Of a DNA stretch of 64,000 nt, positions 36,096 to 43,938 are shown one piece after another. The notes beneath the pieces were generated by a model. That model made no database searches, was not told where the DNA came from, and saw only the letters and a program-made list of their open reading frames with translations. The first letter of the stretch is position 1; the number at the start of each line of letters is the position of its first letter. The position numbers were made by a program, and so were the translations under genes. The DNA comes from CAYNZV01 sp965217095 (GTDB lineage: Bacteria > Latescibacterota > UBA2968 > UBA8231), in NCBI GenBank assembly GCA_965217095.1, contig OZ244235.1:3844001-3908000 (forward strand), given 5' to 3'.

Positions 36096-36125
36096 AGCCC
36101 GACCGGGACATTACCCGGTCGGGCT
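36096..36125 (+). terminator. Perfect 12-bp hairpin in the transcript from the IS left-end promoter
   Basis: The arms AGCCCGACCGGG and CCCGGTCGGGCT pair perfectly around ACATTA, about 50 bases after the predicted start. Only a weak U-rich stretch follows (CCATTCTTGCCATTTT). It may attenuate passenger expression, end a short RNA, or stop read-through from outside the element. Confidence 0.6.
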
Positions 36126-36189
36126 CCATTCTTGCCATTTTGCGGCTCGAACCGCGAAACGGCTTAACATAGCAAGGAGATCACTCGCT

Positions 36190-36360
36190 ATGTCAAATCT
36201 TCCATTTCAATATAGCCGTATCCGGTCCGCTAGAACATCCCTTGCCAAGTTTTTTTTCAAGGTTTCCCTGGCGATAGTTCCCGAGGGGCATTTTCTCCTC
36301 TGGGCCGATCAGCTCCAGGATGAAACGTGGTTGAGGATCAAAAAACGCCCTGGCTTTTGA
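36190..36360 (+). CDS. Small IS-borne protein, 56 residues
   Basis: The reading frame begins MSNLPFQYSRIRSARTSLAK and continues with FFFKVSLAIVPEGHFLLWAD to a TGA. AAGGAGA stands nine bases upstream of the ATG, the best ribosome-binding site in the element, and the strong left-end promoter drives this strand. I do not recognise the product; it is basic at the N-terminus with a central hydrophobic patch. Confidence 0.5.
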   Translation: MSNLPFQYSRIRSARTSLAKFFFKVSLAIVPEGHFLLWADQLQDETWLRIKKRPGF

Positions 36361-36390
36361 CTGTCCCTACTGGGAAACCAGGCAGAGATC

Positions 36391-36696
36391 ATGATTATCC
36401 AATTGAATCATCCCCAAACGACCGTGCAGAAGACCGCGAAGGTAGGCTTTTCATGGACTTCACTCTTCTTCGGTTTCCTCGTGCCCTTGGTGCGTGGAGA
36501 CATGAAATGGATGGCAATCCAACTCGTCGTAGTGACTCTCACTTTCGGGTTGGCCTACTTCGTTGTCCCTTTCGTCTACAATAAAATCTACATCCGGGAA
36601 TTGCTGGAAAAGGGCTATACCCCCATTTCGGAAGAGGACCGGGACATTCTCGTCGCAAAGAATTTCCTTGTGGCCTCCGCGTTCGATGACGCCTAG
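36391..36696 (+). CDS. IS-borne two-helix membrane protein (DUF2628/HrgC-like)
   Basis: This 101-residue protein has two hydrophobic segments, VGFSWTSLFFGFLVPLVRG and MAIQLVVVTLTFGLAYFVVP, separated by a short DMKW turn. It ends with YNKIYIRELLEKGY, a motif seen in small DUF2628/HrgC-like membrane proteins of plasmids and phages. It follows the 56-residue frame by 30 bases and shares the left-end promoter. Its role in the element is unknown; protection or host-interaction functions are possible but not shown. Confidence 0.7.
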   Translation: MIIQLNHPQTTVQKTAKVGFSWTSLFFGFLVPLVRGDMKWMAIQLVVVTLTFGLAYFVVPFVYNKIYIRELLEKGYTPISEEDRDILVAKNFLVASAFDDA

Positions 36697-36724
36697 CTGC
36701 GGATGTTTTTCCTACCACCCCGCT

Positions 36725-37047
36725 TTATCCACACTCATCAAGAGCGGCCTGGGCTGATACGAGGTTGTCTTTTGCAGCTTGATACTCTTGCTTGAGTACG
36801 TTGAGGTCTTCAAAGGAGGGGTAACTGATTGAGTTCAAATCGGAAAAACCAGGATCGGATTTTGATGAATTAGGACTCTTCAAATGCAAGGAAGGAGCTT
36901 CATTGGGAGTAAGCATTTTTACGACTTGCAACAGGGACTTTGACATTTCCACAGACACTTCATGCGTATTATGGCAATTTCTTCTTTCGCTTCCCGTGCC
37001 TCCCTAAAGGCACGGCCTACAATGGCGTCTTTCTCTTCTCGAGTCAT
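36725..37047 (-). pseudogene. IS-borne helical protein, interrupted by a one-base frameshift
   Basis: From an ATG at 37045-37047 with AGGAGA upstream, one frame reads MTREEKDAIVGRAFREAREA and KEEIAIIRMK, then ends early. The next frame continues as VSVEMSKSLLQVVKML to YPSFEDLNVLKQEYQAAKDN and a natural stop at 36725. Adding one base at 36956-36963 joins them into a protein of about 107 residues, mostly helical. It lies 38 bases downstream of the transposase on the same strand and is probably expressed with it. The function is unknown. Confidence 0.55.
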
Positions 37048-37085
37048 TTCGTTGTCTCCTGTCCCAAAAAGTTCCGTATTATTAC

Positions 37086-37967
37086 CTATGCAAAGCACCC
37101 GCTAATAAAAGAACCGAAGGCATTGTCGTCTTTCCGGTGGTTGTACTTGAAACAAGCCTCGGCCACGTAGAGCGGCGTGTAGTGTTTGGTGTAGTGGTGA
37201 TGCGATCCATACCAGGCGCGCTTGAGCAGGGACCAGACGCCTTCTATCGTGTTGGTGTGAATCTCGCCATCGACATAGTGCTGAGAATGCTGAATCACGC
37301 AGTGATCCATGATCCTTCGCACCACGTTGTAGGCCCCGTATTCGTCCGTGACCAGCGTCGCGGCGTCAGGATCGATGGCGCGCTTGATAAAGGCGAGTAC
37401 GCCCTTGCCGGAGAGATCGTCGGCGACTTCGGCCACAACCTTCCCTGAACGCTCCACAGCGCCGATAACAGCGGTCTTGCGCGTTCCTCGTCCTCTGGCG
37501 TTGGGCTTGTCGTCATCGCGCTTGTTGCGCTTCCTGGGGCGTCCGCCAACGTAGGTCTCGTCGGCTTCAATGAGGCCGCTTAACATGATTCTTCCCTGCT
37601 TGGTAGCCATTTCAGCCCGAATGCGCTGCTGCATGTACCAGGCGGCGCGCTGATTCAAATTCAAGTCACGACCAAGCTGGCAACTGGACAGGCTTTTCTT
37701 GGCGTTCACGATCAGGGCGATGGCGCAGAACCACTTCTGCAAGGGCAGGTGCGTTCCCTGAAACATCGTCTTGGACAAGACATTGAAGCTGGCCTTGCAA
37801 GCGTGACAGTTCCAGCGCCCGATTCTATTACCTTCCTTCTTGCGGGCGCACTCCCCGACCGTACCACACAAGGGGCAAAAGGGTTCATCACCGAAGCGAA
37901 CCAGCTCCAAATGGGCGATGCAGGCATCCTGCGTCGGAAACCTCTCTGTCACGGTTATCAAGTTCAT
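37086..37967 (-). CDS. IS1595 family (ISXO2-like) transposase
   Basis: This 293-residue DDE-type transposase has an N-terminal zinc ribbon (CPLCGTVGECARKK with CHAC further on), a helix-turn-helix region, and a catalytic domain with EADETYVGG, TDEYGAY and the final HTNTIEGVWSLLKRAWYG, the three acidic positions of the family. AGGGAGCGGAGA precedes the ATG. A promoter in the right inverted repeat (TTGACA at 38026-38031, AGATAA complement at 38004-38009) drives it. Confidence 0.95.
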   Translation of the reverse strand: MNLITVTERFPTQDACIAHLELVRFGDEPFCPLCGTVGECARKKEGNRIGRWNCHACKASFNVLSKTMFQGTHLPLQKWFCAIALIVNAKKSLSSCQLGRDLNLNQRAAWYMQQRIRAEMATKQGRIMLSGLIEADETYVGGRPRKRNKRDDDKPNARGRGTRKTAVIGAVERSGKVVAEVADDLSGKGVLAFIKRAIDPDAATLVTDEYGAYNVVRRIMDHCVIQHSQHYVDGEIHTNTIEGVWSLLKRAWYGSHHHYTKHYTPLYVAEACFKYNHRKDDNAFGSFISGCFA

Positions 37968-37976
37968 TCTCCGCTC

Positions 37977-38018
37977 CCTTATTGGTTGTTTTTCTTATAC
38001 TTAAGATAACCAATAAGG
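37977..38018 (-). promoter_or_regulatory. Transposase promoter region with 11-bp palindrome
   Basis: The arms CCTTATTGGTT (37977-37987) and AACCAATAAGG (38008-38018) are perfect inverted copies that bracket the -10 (TTATCT on the minus strand, 38004-38009). The -35 TTGACA lies 16 bases further, inside the inverted repeat (38026-38031). The palindrome could be a transposase or repressor binding site controlling transposition. Confidence 0.55.
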
Positions 38019-39877
38019 GACTGAATGTCAAGCCCTAAAACACTGATTGCCAAAATCAAACCCATGAAGAACGGTCGTACCCGCTGGTAGGTGCCGGCGC
38101 CGCCGTAACGAACGACGATCATCTTGACACTCCAGCCCACCAGGGCAGAACCCCACAACAAGGTGCCGAGACCGGTTCCATATACGAATCCGGCCGGGTG
38201 GAACGGAAACCGCACGAAAACGAGACGCAGGAAAGAAAGAACAGCCACCACTGCCCCTCCGAAACCGATGGCCGCCAATCGGTCCCAATCGGTGCCGGCC
38301 GCACGGGTGCCGACCTCGGCGTAGAGATAATGGTAGTAGCGGCCCAGGCGCGCGACCGAACGCCCGCCCCCTTGTTGGTCCAAGGTAAAAAGTCCGTGTT
38401 CGTACACGACGCTCAATAGCGACCACATTCCTGCCACCAACCCCAAAACGACGCCAAGACCGAGAACGGTGACGACCCCCTGGCGTCCGGTTTTCAACAC
38501 CGACGCCATCTTGAACCCCTCGAACTGCAGCATGGCGATGGCCCCGATTCCGGTGTAATTGAGAGCGGTCAGGAAAGCCAGCGCAACATATTCCGAGCGG
38601 CTGAACACTCCCGGTCCGGAGCCGGCGAAAAAGAAGAAGAGGTTCCCGGTCACGAAATAGATGGCGGTAACCGGCAGGCCGGTGTCAAGACGGAGACGCA
38701 TCATACCGACCGTCGTCAGCAGCAGCAGCGAGAAATAGAGCGCACTCAACCAGGCTGGCAGGCCGGCGGCGACACCCCAACAGACCATCAGCGCAAACCC
38801 GCCGAGCAGGAGCCAGGCGCCTTTCCCCTCGCGCGCTGCCGCTGCACAGGCGTGGCGGGCGCGCCAGAGATAGATGACCGCGAGGGTCAGCAGCGCCCCT
38901 CGAGCTTGCGCCTGCAGATGGGGAAAGAAATTCGGCCACTCGCGCCACTGGGCGCCCAGACCGACGAAGGAGCCGTGGTCGTCGGCGCGCCCGATGAGCT
39001 CGGCATACAAGAGCTGCACGCGGCTGCCGAGGAAAAAGAACCAGGTGCTGAAGGAGACCTCCACCGACAGCAGATAGCTCAAGCCGACCAACAGCGGCGA
39101 GAAATAGAAGACGAAGCGGGATTCGAACGGAGCCATCGCCTTCCACGGATCGTCGATCAGAACGGAACGCAGATCGAAGTAATGTGCGATCTCACCTGGG
39201 ACGAGGAAGAAATGGTTGATACCGTTGACTCCGAAGAGAATCACCGGCACCGAAACCCCGAGCCAGAATGCCCTGCCGCGGAGGAGTACGCCGCCGCGTT
39301 CGATCAGTTCCAGAGGGATCTCGGTCAGGGGAAAGCGCAGGTGTTCCTCCTCGATCCAGCGTCGATGCAGGAGCATCACCAGACCCAGAAAAGCCGCGAA
39401 GAGACCGGCAACCAGGACCGACCAGGCGAGAAGAGGAGCGATCCAGCTGTGCCAGGGTACGACGGCCGCCCCCTCGAAGAAACCATCGACGGCGAGCGAA
39501 TCGGACGGGTCGGGCGTCATCCAGCTCGGGATATGCTTCAAGAAGGGGTGGAATCGCTGGCTCTCGTCGGCGTAGGAATACGGTCCGGTCACCAATCCCG
39601 CCAGCAGGTATTGGGCCCAACCGGTCGACGCCAGAGGCAGGGCGACGGCGAGCAACAGATAGAGGGCAAGAAGCTCACGGCGGTCGAAGCTTAACCACCG
39701 CCCCAGGATCGCCGACGCCAAAAGAACCAGGGACATGAGGAGAAGCGGGAGGGGCGGCAACGGACCCGTCGCTAAGGAAGGTCCTCCGTAGACAAGCTCG
39801 ACCCGCTGCAGCAGCCAGGAGCCGCCAACGGTGGCGAAAAGGGCGAGGACCAGCACCCGCATGCTGAGGTATCGCAT
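37979..39877 (-). CDS. DUF6785/OPT-like polytopic membrane protein, 3' end replaced by IS
   Basis: This 632-residue inner-membrane protein has roughly 14 hydrophobic helices (for example LLLMSLVLLASAILGRWL and VLGLGVVLGLVAGMWSLL) and the family segment RRELLALYLLLAVALPLASTG. Such proteins are remotely like oligopeptide transporters; the substrate is unknown. Residues 1-609 are native. The last 23 residues (AISVLGLDIQSLIGYLKY and after) are encoded by the IS inverted repeat, and the stop lies inside the element. The native 26-residue end remains at 35905-35991. It is a paralogue of the gene just upstream, 12 bases away. Function may survive, since only the extreme C-terminus changed. Confidence 0.85.
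   Translation of the reverse strand: MRYLSMRVLVLALFATVGGSWLLQRVELVYGGPSLATGPLPPLPLLLMSLVLLASAILGRWLSFDRRELLALYLLLAVALPLASTGWAQYLLAGLVTGPYSYADESQRFHPFLKHIPSWMTPDPSDSLAVDGFFEGAAVVPWHSWIAPLLAWSVLVAGLFAAFLGLVMLLHRRWIEEEHLRFPLTEIPLELIERGGVLLRGRAFWLGVSVPVILFGVNGINHFFLVPGEIAHYFDLRSVLIDDPWKAMAPFESRFVFYFSPLLVGLSYLLSVEVSFSTWFFFLGSRVQLLYAELIGRADDHGSFVGLGAQWREWPNFFPHLQAQARGALLTLAVIYLWRARHACAAAAREGKGAWLLLGGFALMVCWGVAAGLPAWLSALYFSLLLLTTVGMMRLRLDTGLPVTAIYFVTGNLFFFFAGSGPGVFSRSEYVALAFLTALNYTGIGAIAMLQFEGFKMASVLKTGRQGVVTVLGLGVVLGLVAGMWSLLSVVYEHGLFTLDQQGGGRSVARLGRYYHYLYAEVGTRAAGTDWDRLAAIGFGGAVVAVLSFLRLVFVRFPFHPAGFVYGTGLGTLLWGSALVGWSVKMIVVRYGGAGTYQRVRPFFMGLILAISVLGLDIQSLIGYLKYKKNNQ
38023..38051. repeat. Right terminal inverted repeat of the IS1595-like element
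   Basis: Twenty-nine bases matching the left end at 28 positions. Read outward to inward it gives the -35 of the transposase promoter; read in the frame of the interrupted gene it encodes the new C-terminus of the truncated DUF6785 protein. Confidence 0.9.
38052..38059. repeat. Target site duplication, right copy (AAAATCAA)
   Basis: The octamer AAAATCAA next to the right end of the element equals that at 35984-35991. It encodes part of MGLI in the interrupted DUF6785 gene. Confidence 0.9.
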
Positions 39878-39889
39878 TGACTCACCGCA

Positions 39890-41857
39890 TCAAAAAGGGA
39901 ACTGGGCCACCGACCTGGTTATGAGAACGATCGCAACGGAAGCCATTCCGGTTATTCCGTTGCCGCAGGCGAAACCGGCCAAGAGTACAGGGGCGTACTG
40001 GCGCCATTTGATGTCGCCAAAGCGCCGGGCGAAATAATAGCGTCCCAGGCAAGCCCCCAGCATCTCGGGAATCAGCAGATGCGGCAGACCTTGCAGTCCG
40101 CGAACGAAACCGTAGACCAAAGAGACCGGCAACCCCCAACCCGCCAGCACCCACAAGCCGGCAAGGGTCCCACCAAATCCTCCCAGCACCCAGGGCAGTT
40201 TCACCACCTCGACGAATTCCAGGTTGCCACCGGCGGTAAAGGAAAACCACATGAACTGTCGCAACGCGAGCAAATGCCAGTACTTCTGCGCGTATGGAAA
40301 GGCTATGGACGGTATGGGTCCCATATCCCAAATCAGCGACCAGAACAATAAGCCACACCCCAGCGCCAGTGGCAGAATGAGCAGTTCTGCTTTGGCGATA
40401 CTGGTGAATCTAGTTCCGGTGAGCTCGACCTCGCGGAACAGCTGCGCCCGGCGACCATGGTCGTCGTACGGAATGGGTGCGAACCAGATGTCGACCCCGC
40501 GATAGCCGCTCAATAGAAAGGCCCCTTCGCGAACCAAGGGAATGCCCACGGTTTGTCCGGTGAGCCCCGACATTCGAGCGTTGGCATAGGAGAGCAGGGG
40601 CGTCATGACAAAGGCGAACCCCAACAGAAAGACGAGGGGGAAGTGGTCGTCTTGCAATAGCCACAGACACATGGCTACGTAGCACGCAGCGGACCCGACA
40701 TAGAGCAGAACCGCTATCCATATGGGAAAATCGCCGCGCCCTGGCGGGGTTTTCAACGCCTGGTGCCCACCGCCCCTGTACTCGTTCAACGCCCGAACGG
40801 CGTAGATGATACCAGTAATACCCACCGCCCCGCCCGTGCCGATGTAGACACTCATCCAGACATCCAGATCGTTGCTAAAGTGGGTGAGCACCGTGTCCAT
40901 CCCGGGACTCCACCGCGGCAGATGACCCAGATGAAAGAGCAATGGATTCGCCAGCATCTGCACCAGGGAGGCCGCGAAACCACCCACGACTACCCAGAAC
41001 GGCAACACGAATCCCACCAGGACCAGACCGAGATCGGTGGAGATGCCGATCGGCGTGGCCGGCAGTAGATGCTCCAGCTCCCGGGTCAGATCTATCCACG
41101 GAATGGGAAGAAGAACGATCGGCCGGCTGGCGATCAGACTGGTCAGCGCCGGCAACGCGATGAACAAGGCGCCAAACAGCAGGCCGATCCCCATGCCCAC
41201 GGAGAAAACATGCCAGCGCCAGCTTTCGCGACCGGAACCGCTCTCCGCCAGGGCCGTGGCACCTTGTGCGGCGACCGGAGCTAGGGGAAAAGGCAACTTC
41301 TCCACGTCGGAGGTGAGGCGGAACAGCAGATAACCGAGCCCAAACCATTCGGCTCGCGCCAGCACCTGCCCCAGTACCAATAGCGCGATCGGCACCACCC
41401 AATCGCCATGGACAAACGTTCGCGCCGCCAGCGCCGCGGAATCAGCTCCGGGCACTACCCAGCTCGGGATCTGCGCGGCGATCCCGAGGGCCTGACCTAC
41501 CTGGGACTGCACCAGATACTGATACCATATCAACCCACCCAGGGGTCCGCCGGCGAGCATGACACCACCGAGGACATGAGTCAGTCCGCCGGCGATGTAG
41601 TAGATCAAGTAGATCTCTTGTCGACGCAACGGTGTGAACGCGCGTCGCGCCATCTCAGCGAATAGGATGACCGTTACCCATTCCGCCGCCGCCCCCATGC
41701 TGGTACCGGCGATGAGCCCCATGTAAATGGCACCGGGCATCATCAGGAAGCCGATGAAAAGCCCGCCCAGGGCGGTGCGCCACGTCATGCCCTCCTCGAA
41801 TTCTTGAGGAGGCTGCATCAGCTCCCGGTAGTCCTCGAAATCCTCAGTACGCTTCAC
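39890..41857 (-). CDS. DUF6785/OPT-like polytopic membrane protein
   Basis: This 655-residue membrane protein has many hydrophobic helices (ALGGLFIGFLMMPGAIYMGL, WVVPIALLVLGQVLARAE, LGLVLVGFVLPFWVVVGGF and others) and the segment RQEIYLIYYIAGGLTHVLGG. It is a paralogue of the next gene and of the same transporter-like family. I chose the GTG at 41857, which overlaps the FtsX-like gene stop as GTGA; the frame is open much further upstream but that part has no membrane character. Two such paralogues side by side suggest a heterodimer. Confidence 0.83.
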   Translation of the reverse strand: MKRTEDFEDYRELMQPPQEFEEGMTWRTALGGLFIGFLMMPGAIYMGLIAGTSMGAAAEWVTVILFAEMARRAFTPLRRQEIYLIYYIAGGLTHVLGGVMLAGGPLGGLIWYQYLVQSQVGQALGIAAQIPSWVVPGADSAALAARTFVHGDWVVPIALLVLGQVLARAEWFGLGYLLFRLTSDVEKLPFPLAPVAAQGATALAESGSGRESWRWHVFSVGMGIGLLFGALFIALPALTSLIASRPIVLLPIPWIDLTRELEHLLPATPIGISTDLGLVLVGFVLPFWVVVGGFAASLVQMLANPLLFHLGHLPRWSPGMDTVLTHFSNDLDVWMSVYIGTGGAVGITGIIYAVRALNEYRGGGHQALKTPPGRGDFPIWIAVLLYVGSAACYVAMCLWLLQDDHFPLVFLLGFAFVMTPLLSYANARMSGLTGQTVGIPLVREGAFLLSGYRGVDIWFAPIPYDDHGRRAQLFREVELTGTRFTSIAKAELLILPLALGCGLLFWSLIWDMGPIPSIAFPYAQKYWHLLALRQFMWFSFTAGGNLEFVEVVKLPWVLGGFGGTLAGLWVLAGWGLPVSLVYGFVRGLQGLPHLLIPEMLGACLGRYYFARRFGDIKWRQYAPVLLAGFACGNGITGMASVAIVLITRSVAQFPF

Positions 41858-43938
41858 GCCGGCCGGTCCATCTGGAGATATTGGGATCGGGTGGCGGGCG
41901 TCAGAGATCGCCACACCAGAAACTGTTTTCGCAGCTGATTCAGCAGCAGCTTGTTCGACCGCAGCCAGGCTGAGCGATCGCCGGAGCACCGTACGCTGAC
42001 CGCCTCCAGGGCGAAGAATCGCGCGCCCACTTCGGCTATCGCATGCAGCTCGAACTCCTGAGACAGTCCCTGGTCGAAGGGGGCCAGCCACATGCGTGCC
42101 CGCAGGATCGGCACTGGATGGCGACCGGATGCGGATACGGTGCCGGATTCCAGTTCGGTTTCTTCGACATAGAAGAGGGCACCGATCGATTGTTCCGTAT
42201 GTCCTTCGAGAAACTCCGAGACAAATACAACGAGACCCGCCGCCTCGTTTCGCGAAAGCGCGAACGGCATGGGCACAGACAGGGTATCTCCGTCCGCTTG
42301 GGGCAAGCGCCATGAGCGCTCGATGCCCGGCACGCATATGCGCGCGGCTTCACGAGCGGGATACAGGGTCGACAGCAGCACCACCGCCGCCACAGCGGCG
42401 GTGGTTGCCACCGCAGAGAGCGAGGAGTAGTTCACGGTGAGGCCGGGAAACATGCCGAAGAGCAAACCAAGCTTCGCTACGGACTGGCCCAGGAGATAAC
42501 CCAGGGCGCTGCTGATTACGGCGTAAACAACGGCCTCGGCGAGGAAGAGTCCCGCCACGTGCATCGGCGCGAGTCCAACGGCGTTCAAGGTGCCGATATC
42601 GCCGATCCGTTCGTGGACCGAGCCCAGCATCGTGTTGAAGACGATCAGTGCCGCGACCAGAATTGGGACCCAGATACCCGGCCGACCGCTAAACGCCTGC
42701 ACACCGGCGGTGTTTATGAGGTACCTAAAACCCCCGTTGATGGCGAACAGATTCAAGCTGATCTCTTGCGCCAGATCATGCGCCGCGCGGTTCCCGTTGC
42801 GCGTCGCAACAGCGACGGATGTTAGGCGCGATTTCTCCCCCCAACGCCTCACCACGTCGAACGGTAGAATCAGCACCCGCGCGCTTTCCAGGTGCGCAAA
42901 CGCCGAGTGAATCTCCGACACGCCGCTGCCGATCGTCTTTTCGACCGGCTGGTGGGTTTCCTGGTCCAGGGGGGTGAGCGGTCCCCCGCCGATATCCCGC
43001 AGCTGATCAAAACTCGGGGGGTCGAAGAATCCGATCACTCTGAATTCCGCACCCAGAAAGCGAATCCATTCCTTGCCGACCGACCTGATGGTCAAACCCA
43101 GCTTGTCAGCCATCTCGGTGCTGAGGAGGCACACATCCACCTCTTCTTCGTAGAACCAGCGGCCGCCGACCAAGGTTTGGTCGACTGCTGTGATCAGCGG
43201 TTCATTTGGCATCAACCCCAGCGTCCCATTCACGCGCGCCGAGCGGACACCGGATTCCGCCGTTGCCGGCGCCACGTACCAGGCACGCGCCGCGGTGGAC
43301 GCCGCACCGAAGCGCGACCGCAACAGCTCTAAGACCCGGTGTTCCAGCGTCTCCCATCCCGGGTTCCGGACCAGCAGGGCGTCTCCATGCTCGGCCGGTC
43401 CAATCCGCGTTTCGTTGTAACGCACCGCCTCGCGGATGGAGGTGAACGAAAGCATTGAAAAGGTCAACAGTACGAGGGTGAGGGAGGTCAGCGCGGTGCG
43501 CATCGGGCGGCGTCGCAGCTGACCTATTCCCATGAGGAGTGCGCGGAATAGCAGGCCCGTGCGGTCGGTGTCGACACGGTGAGCCGCCCGGCGGTTAACG
43601 GAAGAGCGCAGTTGCGCGTTCAATCGAGAAATCCCCATGATCGCCACCACCAGGCTCAAGGCGAGGATGACGAAGCCCAGAAGAATCACCAGCGGATAGA
43701 TGCTCAACTCAAAAGCCGGATGTACGTACCGAAGTAGAAAGAAGACGATCAGGAAGATCCCGAGGGACCCGAGCACCTGGCCGCGAAGATGGGCACTTTC
43801 GAGAACGAGACGCTCTCCGAAATAGGCAACCGGCAGCAGCAGGAACAGGAAAAACAGGACCCCGTGGACGACGTCCAACGTCAGACTCTGTACGCCGTTG
43901 TATGTCCGCGAGGCATAGCTTCGGGCTCTGTTGGTCAA
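41854..43938 (-). CDS. FtsX-like permease domain protein
   Basis: From a TTG at 43936-43938 the protein has 694 residues: three N-terminal helices (LFFLFLLLPVAYFGERLV, VLGSLGIFLIVFFLLRYV, LVILLGFVILALSLVVAIMG), the MRTALTSLTLVLLTFSMLSF helix typical of MacB/FtsX permeases, an extracytoplasmic domain, and three C-terminal helices (WVPILVAALIVFNTMLG, with SVHERIGDIGTLNAVGLAPM). No ATPase partner is adjacent. The TTG overlaps the stop of the pseudopeptidase gene as TTGA but has no ribosome-binding site. The alternative is that both are one protein of about 1460 residues split by a missing base near 43943. Confidence 0.75.
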   Translation of the reverse strand: MTNRARSYASRTYNGVQSLTLDVVHGVLFFLFLLLPVAYFGERLVLESAHLRGQVLGSLGIFLIVFFLLRYVHPAFELSIYPLVILLGFVILALSLVVAIMGISRLNAQLRSSVNRRAAHRVDTDRTGLLFRALLMGIGQLRRRPMRTALTSLTLVLLTFSMLSFTSIREAVRYNETRIGPAEHGDALLVRNPGWETLEHRVLELLRSRFGAASTAARAWYVAPATAESGVRSARVNGTLGLMPNEPLITAVDQTLVGGRWFYEEEVDVCLLSTEMADKLGLTIRSVGKEWIRFLGAEFRVIGFFDPPSFDQLRDIGGGPLTPLDQETHQPVEKTIGSGVSEIHSAFAHLESARVLILPFDVVRRWGEKSRLTSVAVATRNGNRAAHDLAQEISLNLFAINGGFRYLINTAGVQAFSGRPGIWVPILVAALIVFNTMLGSVHERIGDIGTLNAVGLAPMHVAGLFLAEAVVYAVISSALGYLLGQSVAKLGLLFGMFPGLTVNYSSLSAVATTAAVAAVVLLSTLYPAREAARICVPGIERSWRLPQADGDTLSVPMPFALSRNEAAGLVVFVSEFLEGHTEQSIGALFYVEETELESGTVSASGRHPVPILRARMWLAPFDQGLSQEFELHAIAEVGARFFALEAVSVRCSGDRSAWLRSNKLLLNQLRKQFLVWRSLTPATRSQYLQMDRPA

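Larger units (their letters stand above)
35992..38051 (-). mobile_element. IS1595-like insertion element with passenger genes (2060 bp)
   Basis: The element is bounded by 29-bp inverted repeats and an 8-bp target duplication (AAAATCAA). It contains an ISXO2/IS1595-type transposase on the minus strand (37086-37967) and three small passenger reading frames: 36190-36360 (+), 36391-36696 (+) and 36725-37047 (-, frameshifted). It is inserted near the 3' end of a DUF6785 membrane-protein gene, replacing its last 26 residues by 23 encoded by the IS end. The preserved duplication and the intact severed end show a recent insertion. Base composition is lower in GC than the flanks, in line with acquisition. 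Confidence 0.92.

Noticed and set aside
41858..42337. N-terminal extension of the DUF6785-like protein to an upstream start
   Set aside because: The extra 160 residues are arginine/proline-rich, antisense-like and lack membrane character; the GTG at 41857 overlapping the previous stop fits the family.
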